Notes under the pieces: model-generated
What the model saw: only the letters and a program-made list of their open reading frames with translations
Told to the model about the DNA's origin: nothing
The model's database searches: none
Part shown: positions 28,090 through 39,121 of the stretch, in pieces
Position numbering within the stretch: the first letter of the stretch is position 1
How the letters are laid out: the number at the start of each line of letters is the position of its first letter
Assembly: GCF_018613795.1 (NCBI RefSeq)
Contig: NZ_JAGGPN010000008.1
Span: 1 to 64,000, forward strand
Direction: 5' to 3'
DNA from: Arthrobacter sp. ISL-65
GTDB taxonomy: Bacteria > Actinomycetota > Actinomycetes > Actinomycetales > Micrococcaceae
Length of the DNA: 64,000 bases
Made by a program: the position numbers and the translations under genes

Positions 28090-29565
28090 TTAGAAGGCTT
28101 TGAGGATGTCTTCGACGCGTTGTTTGGCGTCGCCGAAGAGCATTTGGGAGTTGTCGCGGAAAAACAAGGGGTTTTGAACGCCGGCGTAGCCGGCGGCCAT
28201 TGAGCGTTTGAACACCACGACGTTATCTGCTTCCCAGACGCGGAGTACGGGCATACCGGCGATGGGGCTCCCCGGGTCTTCGGCCGCCGCCGGATTGACG
28301 GTGTCGTTGGCCCCGATGACGAGGACCACGGACGTTCCGTCCAGGTCGTCGTTGATTTCGTCCATTTCCAGGACGATGTCATACGGGACTTTGGCCTCGG
28401 CGAGGAGGACGTTCATGTGCCCCGGCAAGCGTCCGGCGACGGGGTGGATGCCGAACCGGACGTCCACGCCGCGCTCGCGCAGCTGGTGGGCCAGTTCGGC
28501 CACAGGGTACTGGGCCTGGGCGACGGCCATGCCGTAGCCGGGGGTGATGACGACGGTGGAGGCGTTGGTCAGCATCTCCGCTGTTGCCTCGGCCGTGATT
28601 TCCCGGTGCTCGCCGTGGTCGGCGTCAGCTGTGGTGGGTGCGGCGATGCCGAACCCACCGGCGATCACGGAGACGAAGGACCGGTTCATGGCTTTGCACA
28701 TGATGTAGGAAAGGTAGGCGCCGGAGGAGCCGACCAAGGCGCCGGTGATGATGAGAAGGTCGTTGTTGAGCAGGAAGCCCGCGGCGGCCGCTGCCCAGCC
28801 GGAGTAGCTGTTGAGCATGGACACGACGACGGGCATGTCGCCGCCGCCAATGGAGGCCACGAGGTGCCAGCCCAGCCCGAGGGCGAGGACGGTGACGACG
28901 ACGAGGAGCCAGAGCTGCGAATCGTTGACATACCAAACGGTCAGGGCGACGAAGGCGGCGAGGGCACAGAGGTTGATGGCGTTCTTACCGGGCAGCATCA
29001 GCGGCGAGGACTTCATCCTGGCGGAGAGTTTCAGGAACGCCACGATGGAGCCCGTGAAAGTCACGGCGCCGATGAACACGCCGATGAAGACCTCGGCGTG
29101 GTGGATGTCGTTCAAGGCCCCGGTCAGGGCGGGGGCTTCGAGGTGGCCGTTCCAGCCCACGAGCACAGCGGCGAGGCCCACGAAGCTGTGCAGCAGCGCG
29201 ATCAGCTCGGGCATGCCGGTCATTTCCACTACGCGGGCGCGCCAGAGCCCTATCGCACCGCCGACCAGAACCGCTGCAACGAGCAGGCCCAGGCCGGTGA
29301 GGGCGTGGGTTGTGCCCCAGGCGTCCTGGAGAGTCAGCCAGATGGTTGCGGCCAGCGCGATGATCATGCCGGCGATGCCGTAGATGACCCCGGCCTTGGC
29401 TTTCTCGTGCTTGCTCAGGCCGGCGAGGCTGAGGATGAAAAGCAGGGCCGCGACGATGTACGCTGCGCCGGCGATGGATTCTGCGGTCAAAGGACCGGCG
29501 ACGGTGTCGGACACGGTGAAGCTCCTCGATAGGACTGCTGCTGCTGTTTCGGCGGCGGCGCTCAT
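28090..29565 (-). CDS. pntB: NAD(P) transhydrogenase subunit beta
   Basis: A 491-residue inner-membrane subunit: about nine hydrophobic helices followed by the NADP(H)-binding domain III with [40 protein letters not shown] and [15 protein letters not shown]. With PntA it couples hydride transfer from NADH to NADP+ to proton entry, supplying NADPH. Its start overlaps the pntA stop by 4 bp (ATGA). Full length. Confidence 0.96.
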   Translation of the reverse strand: MSAAAETAAAVLSRSFTVSDTVAGPLTAESIAGAAYIVAALLFILSLAGLSKHEKAKAGVIYGIAGMIIALAATIWLTLQDAWGTTHALTGLGLLVAAVLVGGAIGLWRARVVEMTGMPELIALLHSFVGLAAVLVGWNGHLEAPALTGALNDIHHAEVFIGVFIGAVTFTGSIVAFLKLSARMKSSPLMLPGKNAINLCALAAFVALTVWYVNDSQLWLLVVVTVLALGLGWHLVASIGGGDMPVVVSMLNSYSGWAAAAAGFLLNNDLLIITGALVGSSGAYLSYIMCKAMNRSFVSVIAGGFGIAAPTTADADHGEHREITAEATAEMLTNASTVVITPGYGMAVAQAQYPVAELAHQLRERGVDVRFGIHPVAGRLPGHMNVLLAEAKVPYDIVLEMDEINDDLDGTSVVLVIGANDTVNPAAAEDPGSPIAGMPVLRVWEADNVVVFKRSMAAGYAGVQNPLFFRDNSQMLFGDAKQRVEDILKAF

Positions 29566-31118
29566 GCACGTGCCTTATTTCCGCGGGAGAACATCGCGAG
29601 CATGCGCCGGGTGACGGCGAAGCCACCAAAGATATTGATGCTGGCCAGCAGGACCGCGACGGCGGCGAGGACCTGCATGACCGGGTTCTCGGAGGTTACC
29701 TGCAGCAACGCACCGACGACGATGATCCCTGAGATCGCGTTCGTCACCGACATCAGCGGGGTGTGCAGGGCGTGGTGGACTTTCCCGATGACGTAGAAAC
29801 CGACCACGACCGAGAGCATCAGCACGGTGAAATGCTGGGGCAACGGGGCCGGAGCGACCGTGTTGATACCAAAGAGGACTGCGATCCCCGCAGCTATGAG
29901 TGCCGCCTTGCCGGCAGCACTGATGCCCGCCTTCTTTTCGACTTTCCCGCCTTGTGAAGTGGCCGCGACTGTTTGTGCGGCCGGTGCGGCTGAGACCTGA
30001 ACCCGGGGCGGGGGCCAGGTCTTTTCCCCGTCCCGGACAACAGTAACCGAGCGCTGGACCACGTCGTCGAAGTCAATGCTCAGCATCCCGTCCTTCTCTG
30101 GGGTGAGGAGTTTGAGCAGGTTCAGCAAATTCGTTCCGTATAGCTGCGATGCCTGGGCGGGCAGACGGGCCGGCAGATCTGTGTACCCAAGGATCACCAC
30201 GCCGTTATCGGTCACCACGCGTTCTCCGGCGACTGAACCTTCGACGTTTCCGCCTTGGCCGGCAGCCATGTCCACAATCACACTGCCGGATTTCATCAGG
30301 GCGACATCCTCGGCCGTGAGCAGCTTCGGCGCGGGCCTGCCAGGGATGAGTGCGGTGGTGATGATGATGTCCACTTCGCGGGCCTGTTCGGTGTAGATCT
30401 CCGCGGCACGGCGGTTATAGGCCTCGGATGTGGCTTTGGCATACCCGTCGGAGGACTTCATCTCCTCCTCCACTTCGACCTTCAGGTAGGTCCCCCCGAT
30501 GGACTTGACCTGGTCAGCGACCTCCGGCCGGGGATCCGTCGCCCGGACGATCGCGCCGAGGCTGCTCGCCGCGCCGATTGCCGCCAGACCGGCGACACCG
30601 GCCCCGGCGACCAGGACCTTCGCTGGCGGCACCTTGCCCGCCGCTGTCACCTGACCGGTGAAAAACCTGCCGAATTCGTGGGCGGCCTCAATGACGGCAC
30701 GGTACCCGGCGATGTTCGCCATCGAACTGAGCACGTCCATCGACTGCGCCCGCGAGATCCGCGGCACCGCATCCAACGCCAACGCGGTAATCGGCCGCGC
30801 TGCCAAAGCCTCCACCAGCTCCGGCCGCAGACCCGGGCTCAGCGTCCCGATCAGGGTTGCCCCCTCGGCCAGCCGGCCGATCTCATCTTCGGTGGGCGGA
30901 TTGATCCGGAGCACCACGTCACTGCCCCACGCCTCATCGGCGCCCACAATCAGGGCGCCGGCCGATGCATAGTCGTCGTCACGGAAGGACGAAGATTCCC
31001 CCGCACCCTTCTCGACCACAACCTCGTAGCCCAAACCCAACAACTGCCTGACAGTGGTGGGCGTTGCCGCCACCCTCGTCTCGTGACCCAACTCGGCCAC
31101 GATGCCAATACGTGTCAC
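29562..31118 (-). CDS. pntA: NAD(P) transhydrogenase subunit alpha
   Basis: A 518-residue single-chain alpha subunit. Domain I carries [17 protein letters not shown] at the N-terminus and the NAD-binding [22 protein letters not shown]; after a variable linker rich in Ala and Gln, four C-terminal helices form its part of the membrane domain. The start is GTG at 31118. The promoter region to the right contains four TGTATACA palindromes shared with the divergent GntR-prp operon, so pntAB is probably under the same regulator. Confidence 0.96.
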   Translation of the reverse strand: MTRIGIVAELGHETRVAATPTTVRQLLGLGYEVVVEKGAGESSSFRDDDYASAGALIVGADEAWGSDVVLRINPPTEDEIGRLAEGATLIGTLSPGLRPELVEALAARPITALALDAVPRISRAQSMDVLSSMANIAGYRAVIEAAHEFGRFFTGQVTAAGKVPPAKVLVAGAGVAGLAAIGAASSLGAIVRATDPRPEVADQVKSIGGTYLKVEVEEEMKSSDGYAKATSEAYNRRAAEIYTEQAREVDIIITTALIPGRPAPKLLTAEDVALMKSGSVIVDMAAGQGGNVEGSVAGERVVTDNGVVILGYTDLPARLPAQASQLYGTNLLNLLKLLTPEKDGMLSIDFDDVVQRSVTVVRDGEKTWPPPRVQVSAAPAAQTVAATSQGGKVEKKAGISAAGKAALIAAGIAVLFGINTVAPAPLPQHFTVLMLSVVVGFYVIGKVHHALHTPLMSVTNAISGIIVVGALLQVTSENPVMQVLAAVAVLLASINIFGGFAVTRRMLAMFSRGNKARA

Positions 31119-31704
31119 TTGTTACTCTCTTTCATCCACCATCCGGCTTGGGCAGCAATCCACTGCCCGGCGCGCCAGGAATCGATTCATTTTTCTTCAA
31201 AGAACTAGCCAGCCTGGAAACACCATAGGGCCAATGCCAGGACGTGCGTCTCCCTCGGTCCCGACATCCGCACAGTCCTGCCCACTGTTCTGACTCTGCT
31301 CGATTGACAGCCTCCAGGCTTACCCATTGGCCGGGTTCTCCTGGCCTTTGTCCTCCTCGGTTCGGCCTCTAAGAGCCGCAGCGGAGACCCATGACCAGCA
31401 GTGTATACACAAGACGCTCGAATGCTCTATAACTCTCGACAATATCGCGGGGGGTGTATACAACGTGGAACTGCGGTGATATTGACGGCAGGCGACTGGC
31501 CCGTCCGTCCAAGATCCAGCCACACGCTCTGTATCGGGCTATCCGTCCCGAGGCCACCGCCTAGCCCCTCTTGCGGCTTGGTGGGAGTACGCTGTATACA
31601 GAGCTGAGACTAATCCGCCATTCCCACGTGTTTTCGTTTGGCTTTTTTCCTTTCTTGTATACACTGAGTGTTGATGATCATAGTCCGGAGCGGAAGGAAC
31701 AACC
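31119..31704. promoter_or_regulatory. Divergent pntAB / gntR-prpDBC control region with four TGTATACA sites
   Basis: The 8-bp palindrome TGTATACA occurs at 31402-31409, 31455-31462, 31592-31599 and 31656-31663, the first and third within 10-bp palindromes (GTGTATACAC, CTGTATACAG). Four copies in 262 bp are far above chance. The last lies 42 bp before the TTG start of the GntR gene. GntR/FadR-type operators are typically such short palindromes, so this is most likely the binding array of the adjacent regulator. Confidence 0.85.
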
Positions 31705-32361
31705 TTGCGTGCGAGTGAACGCGCTTACTTAACCTTGCTTGAGGATATTCTCGAGTGGCGCCTGCCACCTGGGACGGTCCTTGCTGAGGTCGAGCAGTCC
31801 GAGAGGCTGGGCGTGTCGAGGACCCCTCTCCGGGAGGCGCTGGGACGCCTTGCCGCGGAAGGACTGACAGCACCCCACAGCGGGCGCGGCGTGGTCGTAA
31901 CAGAATTGTCGCTCGACCACGCCGATGAGCTGTTCGAGCTCCGTGAGGCACTTGAATGCAAGGCTGCCTCCCTCGCAGCCCGCCGAGGTAATCCTCTGGT
32001 CTTTTCCCAGTTGCAGAAGGAGTTTTCCTCGGCTGCTGTACTCGTCAACGGTGACGAGGCAGCCAAAGGCAACTACTACTCCCTGGTGCAGCGACTGGAT
32101 GACGCGATCGACCAGTCGATGGACAATTCCTACCTGCTCCAGTCGTTGAAAAGCCTGCGAGTACATTTGGTGCGCATACGCCGCCTCGCCAAGGACAATC
32201 CTGAACGCCTCCTTGCCTCAGCGATGGAGCACGCCAACATAGCCGGGGCAATTGCGGCCGGTGATGCCCAGCTGGCAGCGGCATGTACAACCGTCCACTT
32301 GAATCAAAGCCTTAACCACCTGAAATCAACCCAGCACCAGACCGAGAGGACAGCCTCATGA
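31705..32361 (+). CDS. GntR-family (FCD) regulator of the methylcitrate operon
   Basis: A 218-residue regulator: winged helix near residues 15-70 ([35 protein letters not shown]) and an all-helical FCD ligand domain with [19 protein letters not shown] at 31705 is chosen because GGAAGGA lies about 8 bases upstream. Its stop overlaps the prpD start (ATGA), so it is the first gene of the operon it probably controls. The likely ligand is a methylcitrate-cycle intermediate; in Corynebacterium the unrelated PrpR does this job. Confidence 0.9.
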   Translation: MRASERAYLTLLEDILEWRLPPGTVLAEVEQSERLGVSRTPLREALGRLAAEGLTAPHSGRGVVVTELSLDHADELFELREALECKAASLAARRGNPLVFSQLQKEFSSAAVLVNGDEAAKGNYYSLVQRLDDAIDQSMDNSYLLQSLKSLRVHLVRIRRLAKDNPERLLASAMEHANIAGAIAAGDAQLAAACTTVHLNQSLNHLKSTQHQTERTAS

Positions 32362-33878
32362 CTGTCAACCATTCAGTACGTGTGTATAAGAGCGAGGAAA
32401 ACCTGCCCCGCGAGGACCAGTTGGCGCACAAGATTGCAGTGGTCGCCGCTGACCCGGTTGAGGTTACACCGGAGGTGACCGAGATGGTGATCAACCGGAT
32501 CATCGACAACGCATCGGTGGCAGTCGCCTCGCTCAATCGTGCCCCGATCGTCGCGGCCCGTGCCCAGGCATTGACGCACGCACCGACTACCAACGGCAAG
32601 GGCGCCGGCGTCTTCGGCATTACGGACCGTGTCTCCCCCGAGTGGGCTGCGTGGGCCAACGGCGTGGCCGTCCGCGAACTGGACTACCACGACACGTTCC
32701 TCGCGGCGGACTACTCCCACCCCGGTGACAATGTCCCGCCGATCCTCGCCGTGGCCCAGCACGTGGGTTCCAGCGGCAAGGATCTGATCCGCGGCATCGC
32801 CACCGGTTACGAGATCCAGGTGAACCTCGTGAAGGCGATCTGCCTGCACAAGCACAAGATCGACCACGTCGCCCACCTCGGCCCCTCCGCCGCGGCTGGC
32901 ATCGGCACGCTGCTGGGCCTGGACGTCGAAACCATCTTCCAGTCCGTGGGCCAGGCCCTGCACACCACCACCGCCACCCGGCAGTCCCGCAAGGGCGAGA
33001 TCTCCACCTGGAAGGCCCACGCCCCGGCCTTCGCCGGCAAGATGGCGGTGGAGGCGGTCGACAGGTCCATGCGCGGACAGACCTCCCCCGTGCCGATCTA
33101 CGAGGGCGAGGACGGCGTCATCGCCTGGATGCTGGACGGCCCGGACGCCTCCTACGAGGTTCCGCTGCCCACACCAGGCGAGGCCAAGCGCGCCATCCTG
33201 GACACCTACACCAAGGAACACTCGGCCGAATACCAGGCCCAGGCCTGGATCGACCTCGCCCGCAAGCTCCACGGCGAATACCCGGAACTGAAGAACCCGG
33301 ACAACGTGGCCTCAGTGTTGATCCGGACCAGCCACCACACCCATTACGTGATCGGCTCCGGCGCCAACGATCCCCAGAAGTACTCCCCCACCGCCTCCCG
33401 GGAGACCCTGGACCACTCCATCCCGTACATCTTCACGGTCGCGCTGCAGGACGGGGCCTGGCACCATGTGGACTCCTACGCCCCCGAACGCGCCGCCCGC
33501 CCCGATACGGTGGAGCTGTGGCAGAAGGTCTCCACGGTGGAGGACCCGGAGTGGACCCGTCGCTACCACTCCCTGGACATCAGTGAGAAGGCCTTCGGCG
33601 GCTCAGTGGAAATCACCCTCACCGACGGGACACGCATCCTCGACGAGATCGCCGTTGCCGACGCCCACCCCCTCGGCGCCCGGCCCTTCGCCCGCCAGCA
33701 GTACATCAACAAGTTCCGCACCCTCGCCAAAGACCTGGTGACGGAGGACGAAATCGAAAGGTTCCTCGCCGCCGTCGAACGCCTCCCCGAACTGGCCGCA
33801 GGAGAACTGGACCAGCTCAACATCGCAGCCGCCCCCGGCGTGATCGACCTCTCGGCAGCCCCGAAGGGACTGTTCTAA
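32358..33878 (+). CDS. prpD: 2-methylcitrate dehydratase
   Basis: A 506-residue MmgE/PrpD-family enzyme that dehydrates 2-methylcitrate to 2-methylaconitate in propionyl-CoA breakdown. Visible family segments are [49 protein letters not shown] and [24 protein letters not shown]. Full length. It is coupled to the regulator upstream and followed with no gap by prpB. Confidence 0.95.
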   Translation: MTVNHSVRVYKSEENLPREDQLAHKIAVVAADPVEVTPEVTEMVINRIIDNASVAVASLNRAPIVAARAQALTHAPTTNGKGAGVFGITDRVSPEWAAWANGVAVRELDYHDTFLAADYSHPGDNVPPILAVAQHVGSSGKDLIRGIATGYEIQVNLVKAICLHKHKIDHVAHLGPSAAAGIGTLLGLDVETIFQSVGQALHTTTATRQSRKGEISTWKAHAPAFAGKMAVEAVDRSMRGQTSPVPIYEGEDGVIAWMLDGPDASYEVPLPTPGEAKRAILDTYTKEHSAEYQAQAWIDLARKLHGEYPELKNPDNVASVLIRTSHHTHYVIGSGANDPQKYSPTASRETLDHSIPYIFTVALQDGAWHHVDSYAPERAARPDTVELWQKVSTVEDPEWTRRYHSLDISEKAFGGSVEITLTDGTRILDEIAVADAHPLGARPFARQQYINKFRTLAKDLVTEDEIERFLAAVERLPELAAGELDQLNIAAAPGVIDLSAAPKGLF

Positions 33879-34784
33879 ATGCTGTATTCGACCACCACGC
33901 CGGAACAGAAGCGCGTGAAGCTACGGGAGATCCTCGCTTCCGGGACCATTCAACAGTTCCCCGGCGCGTTCAACCCGCTCTCCGCCCGGCTGATAGAGGA
34001 GAAAGGCTTCGCCGGGGTGTACATCTCCGGCGCCGTCCTGGCCAACGACCTCGGCCTGCCCGACATCGGCCTCACCACCCTCACCGAAGTCGCCACAAGG
34101 GCCGGGCAGATCGCCCGCATGACCGACCTGCCCTGCCTGGTGGATGCCGACACAGGCTTCGGCGAACCCATGAACGTCGCCCGCACCGTGCAGGAACTCG
34201 AAAACGCAGGCCTCGCCGGCTGCCACATCGAAGACCAGTTCAACCCCAAACGCTGCGGCCACCTCGACGGCAAAAACGTCGTAGACCTCGACACCGCCAC
34301 CAAACGCATCAGGGCCGCGGCCGACGCACGCCGGGACCCGAACTTCCTCATCATGGCCCGCACCGACATCCGCGCCACCGACGGACTCAACGCCGCCAAA
34401 GACCGGGCCAAAGCCCTGGTGGACGCCGGAGCAGACGCGATCTTCCCCGAGGCCATGCGGGACCTGCACGAGTTCCGGGCCATCCGGGACGCCGTCGACG
34501 TGCCGATCCTGGCCAACATGACCGAATTCGGCAAAAGCGACCTCTTCACCACCGCCCAGCTCCAAAATGTCGGCGTGAACATGGTCATCTACCCCGTCAC
34601 CCTGCTCCGAAGTGCCATGGGCGCCGCCGAACGGGTCCTGGACACACTCAGGAGCCTGGGAACCCAACAGGTGCGCGTGCCCGAGATGCTCACCCGCGCC
34701 CGCCTCTATGACCTCGTGGACTACGAGGCCTACAACAAATTCGATTCCGGCGTCTTCAACTTCCAGATCTCCGACATCCACTAA
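33879..34784 (+). CDS. prpB: Methylisocitrate lyase
   Basis: A 301-residue enzyme of the isocitrate lyase/PEP mutase superfamily, cleaving 2-methylisocitrate to pyruvate and succinate. DADTGFGEPMNVARTVQELE and the catalytic-cysteine motif HIEDQFNPKRCGHLDGK are present. The ATG abuts the prpD stop; prpC follows after 28 bp with AAGGAG. Full length. Confidence 0.95.
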   Translation: MLYSTTTPEQKRVKLREILASGTIQQFPGAFNPLSARLIEEKGFAGVYISGAVLANDLGLPDIGLTTLTEVATRAGQIARMTDLPCLVDADTGFGEPMNVARTVQELENAGLAGCHIEDQFNPKRCGHLDGKNVVDLDTATKRIRAAADARRDPNFLIMARTDIRATDGLNAAKDRAKALVDAGADAIFPEAMRDLHEFRAIRDAVDVPILANMTEFGKSDLFTTAQLQNVGVNMVIYPVTLLRSAMGAAERVLDTLRSLGTQQVRVPEMLTRARLYDLVDYEAYNKFDSGVFNFQISDIH

Positions 34785-34812
34785 GACAAGAACTGCAACG
34801 AAGGAGTTCAGC

Positions 34813-35949
34813 ATGACTGACACAGACATCAAAAAGGGCCTCGCCGGCGTCGTGGTGGACTACACCGCCGTCTCCAAGGTCAACGCCGAAACCAACTCGC
34901 TGCTCTACCGCGGATACCCGGTACAGGAACTCGCTGCGAAATGCAGCTTCGAAGAGGTCGCCTACCTGCTGTGGAACGGCGAACTGCCCACCCAGGAGCA
35001 GCTGGCCGGCTTCACCGCCCGCGAAAAGGCAGGCCGCGCCCTCGACCCGGCACTCAAGGCCATCATCGACGCCCTGCCCACAGACGCCCACCCCATGGAC
35101 ATCTGCCGCACCGCCGCCTCGGTACTGGGAGCACGGCACCCGTTGGCGGAGCACTCCTCGCCCGAAGCCAACATGAAAAAGGCCATCGACCTCTGGGCGG
35201 CCATGCCCGCCGTGGTGGCCTACGACCAGCGCCGCCGCCACGGCCAGGACATCGTGGAACCCCGGACCGACCTCGGCTACTCCGCGAACTTCCTCTGGAT
35301 GACCTTCGGCGAAGAACCCGTAGACGAGGTCATCGAGGCCTTCAATGTCTCGATGATCCTGTACGCAGAGCACTCCTTCAACGCCTCGACATTCACCGCC
35401 CGGGTCGTCACCTCCACCCTCTCGGACCTGCACTCGGCCGTCACCGCAGCCATCGGAGCCCTCAAGGGCCCGCTGCACGGCGGCGCCAACGAAGCCGTCA
35501 TGCACACCTTCGACGAAATCGGCATCCGCTCCGAAGAATCCCTGGAGGAAGCCGCGACCCGCGCCAAAGCGTGGATGGACGATGCCCTGGCCCAAAAGAA
35601 GAAGATCATGGGCTTCGGGCACCGCGTCTACAAGAACGGTGACTCCCGGGTCCCCACGATGAAGGCCGCCCTGGACAAGATGATCGCCCACTACGGCCGG
35701 CCCGAACTCCTCGGCCTGTACAACGGGCTCGAATCGGCCATGGACGAGGCCAAAGCCATCAAGCCCAACCTTGACTACCCGGCCGGGCCCACCTACCACC
35801 TCATGGGCTTCGACACCCCCACGTTCACACCCATCTTCGTCGCAAGCCGCATCACGGGCTGGACCGCACACATCATGGAACAGGCAGCAGCCAACTCCCT
35901 GATCCGCCCACTGAGCGCCTACAACGGCCCCGAACAGCGATCCCTCTAA
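34813..35949 (+). CDS. prpC: 2-methylcitrate synthase (citrate synthase family)
   Basis: A 378-residue citrate-synthase-fold enzyme condensing propionyl-CoA with oxaloacetate. HSFNASTFTARV and the active-site block IMGFGHRVYKNGDSR are present. ATG at 34813 has AAGGAG seven bases upstream. Operon order gntR-prpD-prpB-prpC identifies it as the methylcitrate rather than the TCA enzyme, although such enzymes often accept acetyl-CoA too. A nested inverted repeat follows the stop. Confidence 0.95.
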   Translation: MTDTDIKKGLAGVVVDYTAVSKVNAETNSLLYRGYPVQELAAKCSFEEVAYLLWNGELPTQEQLAGFTAREKAGRALDPALKAIIDALPTDAHPMDICRTAASVLGARHPLAEHSSPEANMKKAIDLWAAMPAVVAYDQRRRHGQDIVEPRTDLGYSANFLWMTFGEEPVDEVIEAFNVSMILYAEHSFNASTFTARVVTSTLSDLHSAVTAAIGALKGPLHGGANEAVMHTFDEIGIRSEESLEEAATRAKAWMDDALAQKKKIMGFGHRVYKNGDSRVPTMKAALDKMIAHYGRPELLGLYNGLESAMDEAKAIKPNLDYPAGPTYHLMGFDTPTFTPIFVASRITGWTAHIMEQAAANSLIRPLSAYNGPEQRSL

Positions 35950-35976
35950 ACCGGCAGTTCAACTGCCCCAATTCCT

Positions 35977-36041
35977 GCGGTGAGGTGTCCGATGATCACC
36001 CGGATCATCAACTATTCGCAACGTTTGTGACACCTCACCGC
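35977..36041. repeat. Nested inverted repeats downstream of prpC
   Basis: GCGGTGAGGTGTC (35977-35989) pairs perfectly with GACACCTCACCGC (36029-36041). Inside the 39-base loop GATGATC (35991-35997) pairs with GATCATC (36003-36009). It could terminate the prp operon, but size and layout also fit a miniature transposable element or a solo insertion-sequence end pair. Confidence 0.7.
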
Positions 36042-36300
36042 CGGCTCGCGCAACGCGCTCAGCTGTTCCAGATCCGACTCCCGTGCATTTAGGTTCGCCG
36101 CCCCGCTCAGCCGCACAGAGGCAAGAAGCGGCTCGCAAGAGGACGTTCTCAACGCAACCACCGGCCGCCCTCAACGACATGGCGTCCGTCGGCTACACAG
36201 AGCAAATGGCACCTCCGATTCAGCGCATCCGCTATCGGTTAGTTAGTGGTTGAGTGGTGACAGAGCTTCGATCCAGCCAATATTGTGCAAGGCTGTTCTC

Positions 36301-36722
36301 ATGGATCTCGAGGTGTCGCCCACGCTCAGGATTCCAATGTCGGAACTCGGCTGGCGGTTCTCGCGTTCCTCGGGGCCAGGCGGTCAGCATGTCAACACCT
36401 CGGACAGCCGCGTCGAACTCTCCTGGAACGTCACCGGCTCCGCGGCCATCTCCGACGGCCAGCGCGCGATGCTACTCACGCGTCTCGGCCGGCGAATCAC
36501 CGCCGGGGTGATCACTGTGACCGCCTCCGAGAGCCGCTCCCAGCTACGCAACCGCGAGATCGCCCTCGCCAAGCTCGCCAAGCTCCTGGCAGAGGGCCTT
36601 GCTCCCGAAGCTGCCGGCCGCCGCGCGACCAAGCCCACCCGCGGTCCAACCGCCGGCGCCTGGCCGCGAAGCAACAACGGGCGGCCACCAAAAGGCAACG
36701 GCAACGACCCTCCGCCGAGTAG
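36301..36722 (+). pseudogene. arfB: Alternative ribosome-rescue factor ArfB, frameshift in C-terminal tail
   Basis: The catalytic domain is intact: RFSRSSGPGGQHVNTSDSRVEL holds the GGQ motif used to hydrolyse peptidyl-tRNA on stalled ribosomes. The basic, Gln/Arg-rich tail that normally enters the mRNA channel (NRRRLAAKQQRAATKRQRQRPSAE, stop 36720-36722) is in a different frame from about 36642. As written the protein leaves that frame and would read to 37104 with an unrelated tail. Since the tail is needed for rescue activity, the gene is probably damaged unless the indel is an error. ATG at 36301 is the likely start. Confidence 0.8.
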
Positions 36723-37870
36723 CATCATCCACACCATGTTCCGCCCCGAGCAGCCGGAGGATGCACTCGCCACTTGTCACCACCAATTGGCCAACCCGAC
36801 GACACCGAGAAACTGTTCCGGGTCCGGGCCCGGGCCACGCAATGACGCACTGAAGAACGCGACCGACGTGGGGTGGAAGCCGTTCTGCCGCCCCGATCAG
36901 ATCTTGTCGCCCGGAATCGGTACGACCATTGAGTCACGTGGCAGGGTCGTACGCCGGCGGCCGAGCCATTCCAGTCCCGCGACGTCCGGGCAGCTAGCTG
37001 GACGGATTCCTGCCGCACCCAAATCAAAGACCTTGCCGGCTTGCGGTCTACACGTCGTACAGCTTCTGGCCGCAGCACTCCGCCCGGAGCGGCCTCGCAA
37101 ATAATCGCATCTCAGGGCGTGCGTCACCACAAAAGGCCACGGCACGTCAAGACCTGCCTTCTTGAACAAGCCCCTGAGTCCCAAGCCAGCCAGCAGTAGA
37201 ACCTGCCAGGGAGGGACTCGCATTACCGGTTGTTCGAAACCGCTGGAGTACACCCCAACCTGACGTCAGGCTGCCACTCAAAAGCCCTCAGATTAGTGTC
37301 CCTGTTCCTTATTGCCGACTCACCCTTCCGAAGGCCCTGAATTTCAACCTGACACTTCCGGCTTGTTCCCGGCACCCGGCGACGGCGGGAGCCACGTGTG
37401 GGTTTGGGTCACCGAGGCGGTGTCAGTGAATCACCGTTCCGTCATGCAGTCATCCAGCAGGTTGGCCATGAAGGAAGATGAAAGACCAGCCAGGCGGAAA
37501 CCTCAATTCCGGACGCCGCGCCAAAAACCTCCACCGCATCATGCAGTAGACGCCGAAGGTAACCATGAACAGGCAACGACGCGAAAACCAGAGACGCACG
37601 GAAGGATGGGTATGTCAACCTGATTCAGGACCACTAAGACGGTCTGATCCAAGGCCAGCCGACCCAGGCTGATTTGTGCCGAATGTAATTCCAGGTCCCG
37701 TCCTAACCGGAGCGCTGGCCCATGCCACCGCCCCTACCCGACCTGTGCATTCACGAGCACGCCTGCGTAAAGTCTTGCTACTTGCAGGCACCCGGCGTCC
37801 GCCTACTTCCAGGACCGGCAGGCACTCGTCCGCAACGACGGCCTGCAGAACCACGTGCTGGAGAATTTTG
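36723..37870. other. 1.1-kb gene-poor stretch
   Basis: Apart from the run-on of the arfB frame to 37104 nothing resembles a gene. Short frames at 37312-37623 (+), 37676-37888 (+) and 36897-37253 (-) lack motifs and start signals. Confidence 0.45.
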
Positions 37871-38974
37871 CTAGCTGCGAGGGCGTAGCTGTGCGACCAT
37901 CGGGCAGACGAACGGGTCCGTGTTGGAGGACAGGCCGACCTTGTTCAGGTAGCTGATTACCAGACCATATGACTGGAACAGCCCCTTTTCGGTGTAGGGA
38001 ATGTTCTTTTCCTTGCAGAACTCAATGACGATCTCCCGCGCACGGGCAAGAGAGGGCCGTGGCATCGAGGGAAACAGGTGGTGCTCGACTTGATAGTTCA
38101 ACCCGCCCATCAGGTTGTCTTTTAGCCATGAGGGGCGGATGTTGCGGGAGGTCAGTACCTGACGCTCAAAGAAGCTGATCTTAGAGTCCTCTGGAATGAG
38201 GGGCATACCTTTGTGATTGGGAGCGAAGGCACCTCCCATGAAGAGGCCGAAGGTCAACATGAAGGCCATCCATAGGATGCCTCCAAAGATCGGCCCGAAC
38301 AAAAGCATTAGGGCTGCAATCGGAACTCCCTGCCGAAACACCATCATGGTGAACTCTCCAAACCGGCCCTTCAGGGGCTTCCCGTTCTTGCCCTTGCTGA
38401 AGATAGCGGCGAATGAATCGAGCAGCAGGTCGAAGCTTGTGAGTGTGAGAAGAATCGGGAATAGCCAACCTTGGTTCTTGGTGATGATCCGCTCCGGCGC
38501 TGGCTTGGCCTCCATGTCCTCAGTCCGGAAGGCGAGCACTCGAATGTGAATGTCAGGGTCTTTGTGAATTTGGTTAGGGGTCCGGTGGTGCTGATTGTGC
38601 TTCTTCATCCAGAATCCGTACGACAGGCCGGCAAACAGATTGGCTGTAATCTTCCCGTAGAAGTCGTTGCGCTTGTTGGAGAGGAACACTTGACGATGTG
38701 AAGTCTCGTGGGCAATGAATCCGTACTGGGCTGCGGCGACTCCAAGCAGAACCGTTGCAGGAATCGCTATGGCCCACGAGAGTCCGGTCGCTGCAATCGT
38801 TACGACCAGCGCCCACATAGCCGCAGCACCCAGTGAGATGATGACAAACCGCTTGATGTAGAAGGCGGGATTCTTTGCCAGTAGGCCTTCATCCTTGACC
38901 TTGCCGAGGATTTCGGAGTACAGGGTTGCACCAGTGGTTCGTGAGGGAGACCGGCGGGGCAGGGTGATGCTCAT
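37871..38974 (-). CDS. Membrane fatty-acid desaturase
   Basis: A 367-residue integral-membrane di-iron desaturase with the three histidine boxes HETSH, HNQHH and QVEHH (the last in NYQVEHHLFPSMPRP) and four to six hydrophobic helices. It introduces a double bond into a lipid-bound or CoA/ACP-bound acyl chain. The QxxHH third box is typical of acyl-lipid (front-end or omega-type) desaturases. The second desaturase gene starts 148 bp upstream on the same strand, so the two may share the TetR-controlled promoter at 40.4 kb. Confidence 0.9.
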   Translation of the reverse strand: MSITLPRRSPSRTTGATLYSEILGKVKDEGLLAKNPAFYIKRFVIISLGAAAMWALVVTIAATGLSWAIAIPATVLLGVAAAQYGFIAHETSHRQVFLSNKRNDFYGKITANLFAGLSYGFWMKKHNQHHRTPNQIHKDPDIHIRVLAFRTEDMEAKPAPERIITKNQGWLFPILLTLTSFDLLLDSFAAIFSKGKNGKPLKGRFGEFTMMVFRQGVPIAALMLLFGPIFGGILWMAFMLTFGLFMGGAFAPNHKGMPLIPEDSKISFFERQVLTSRNIRPSWLKDNLMGGLNYQVEHHLFPSMPRPSLARAREIVIEFCKEKNIPYTEKGLFQSYGLVISYLNKVGLSSNTDPFVCPMVAQLRPRS

Positions 38975-39121
38975 TTTTGATCCTAGGGTCGGTTCGTCAA
39001 TCTTCAGGCCGCACGGGGTTCCGGCGGTCTTCTCAGGGTCCAGCCCTCACCCGGGAGCGTGCTCGCTTCAGGACAGGCCATTCCACCGGCATTTCGCTTC
39101 GCTTGGGGCCTTCACTGAAGC

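Noticed and set aside
28417..29532. 371-codon plus-strand frame opposite pntB
   Set aside because: Shadow of pntB; Gly/Asp/His/Glu-rich without domain features.
32373..35871. Minus-strand frames opposite prpD, prpB and prpC
   Set aside because: Shadows of an intact operon with clear ribosome-binding sites and family motifs.
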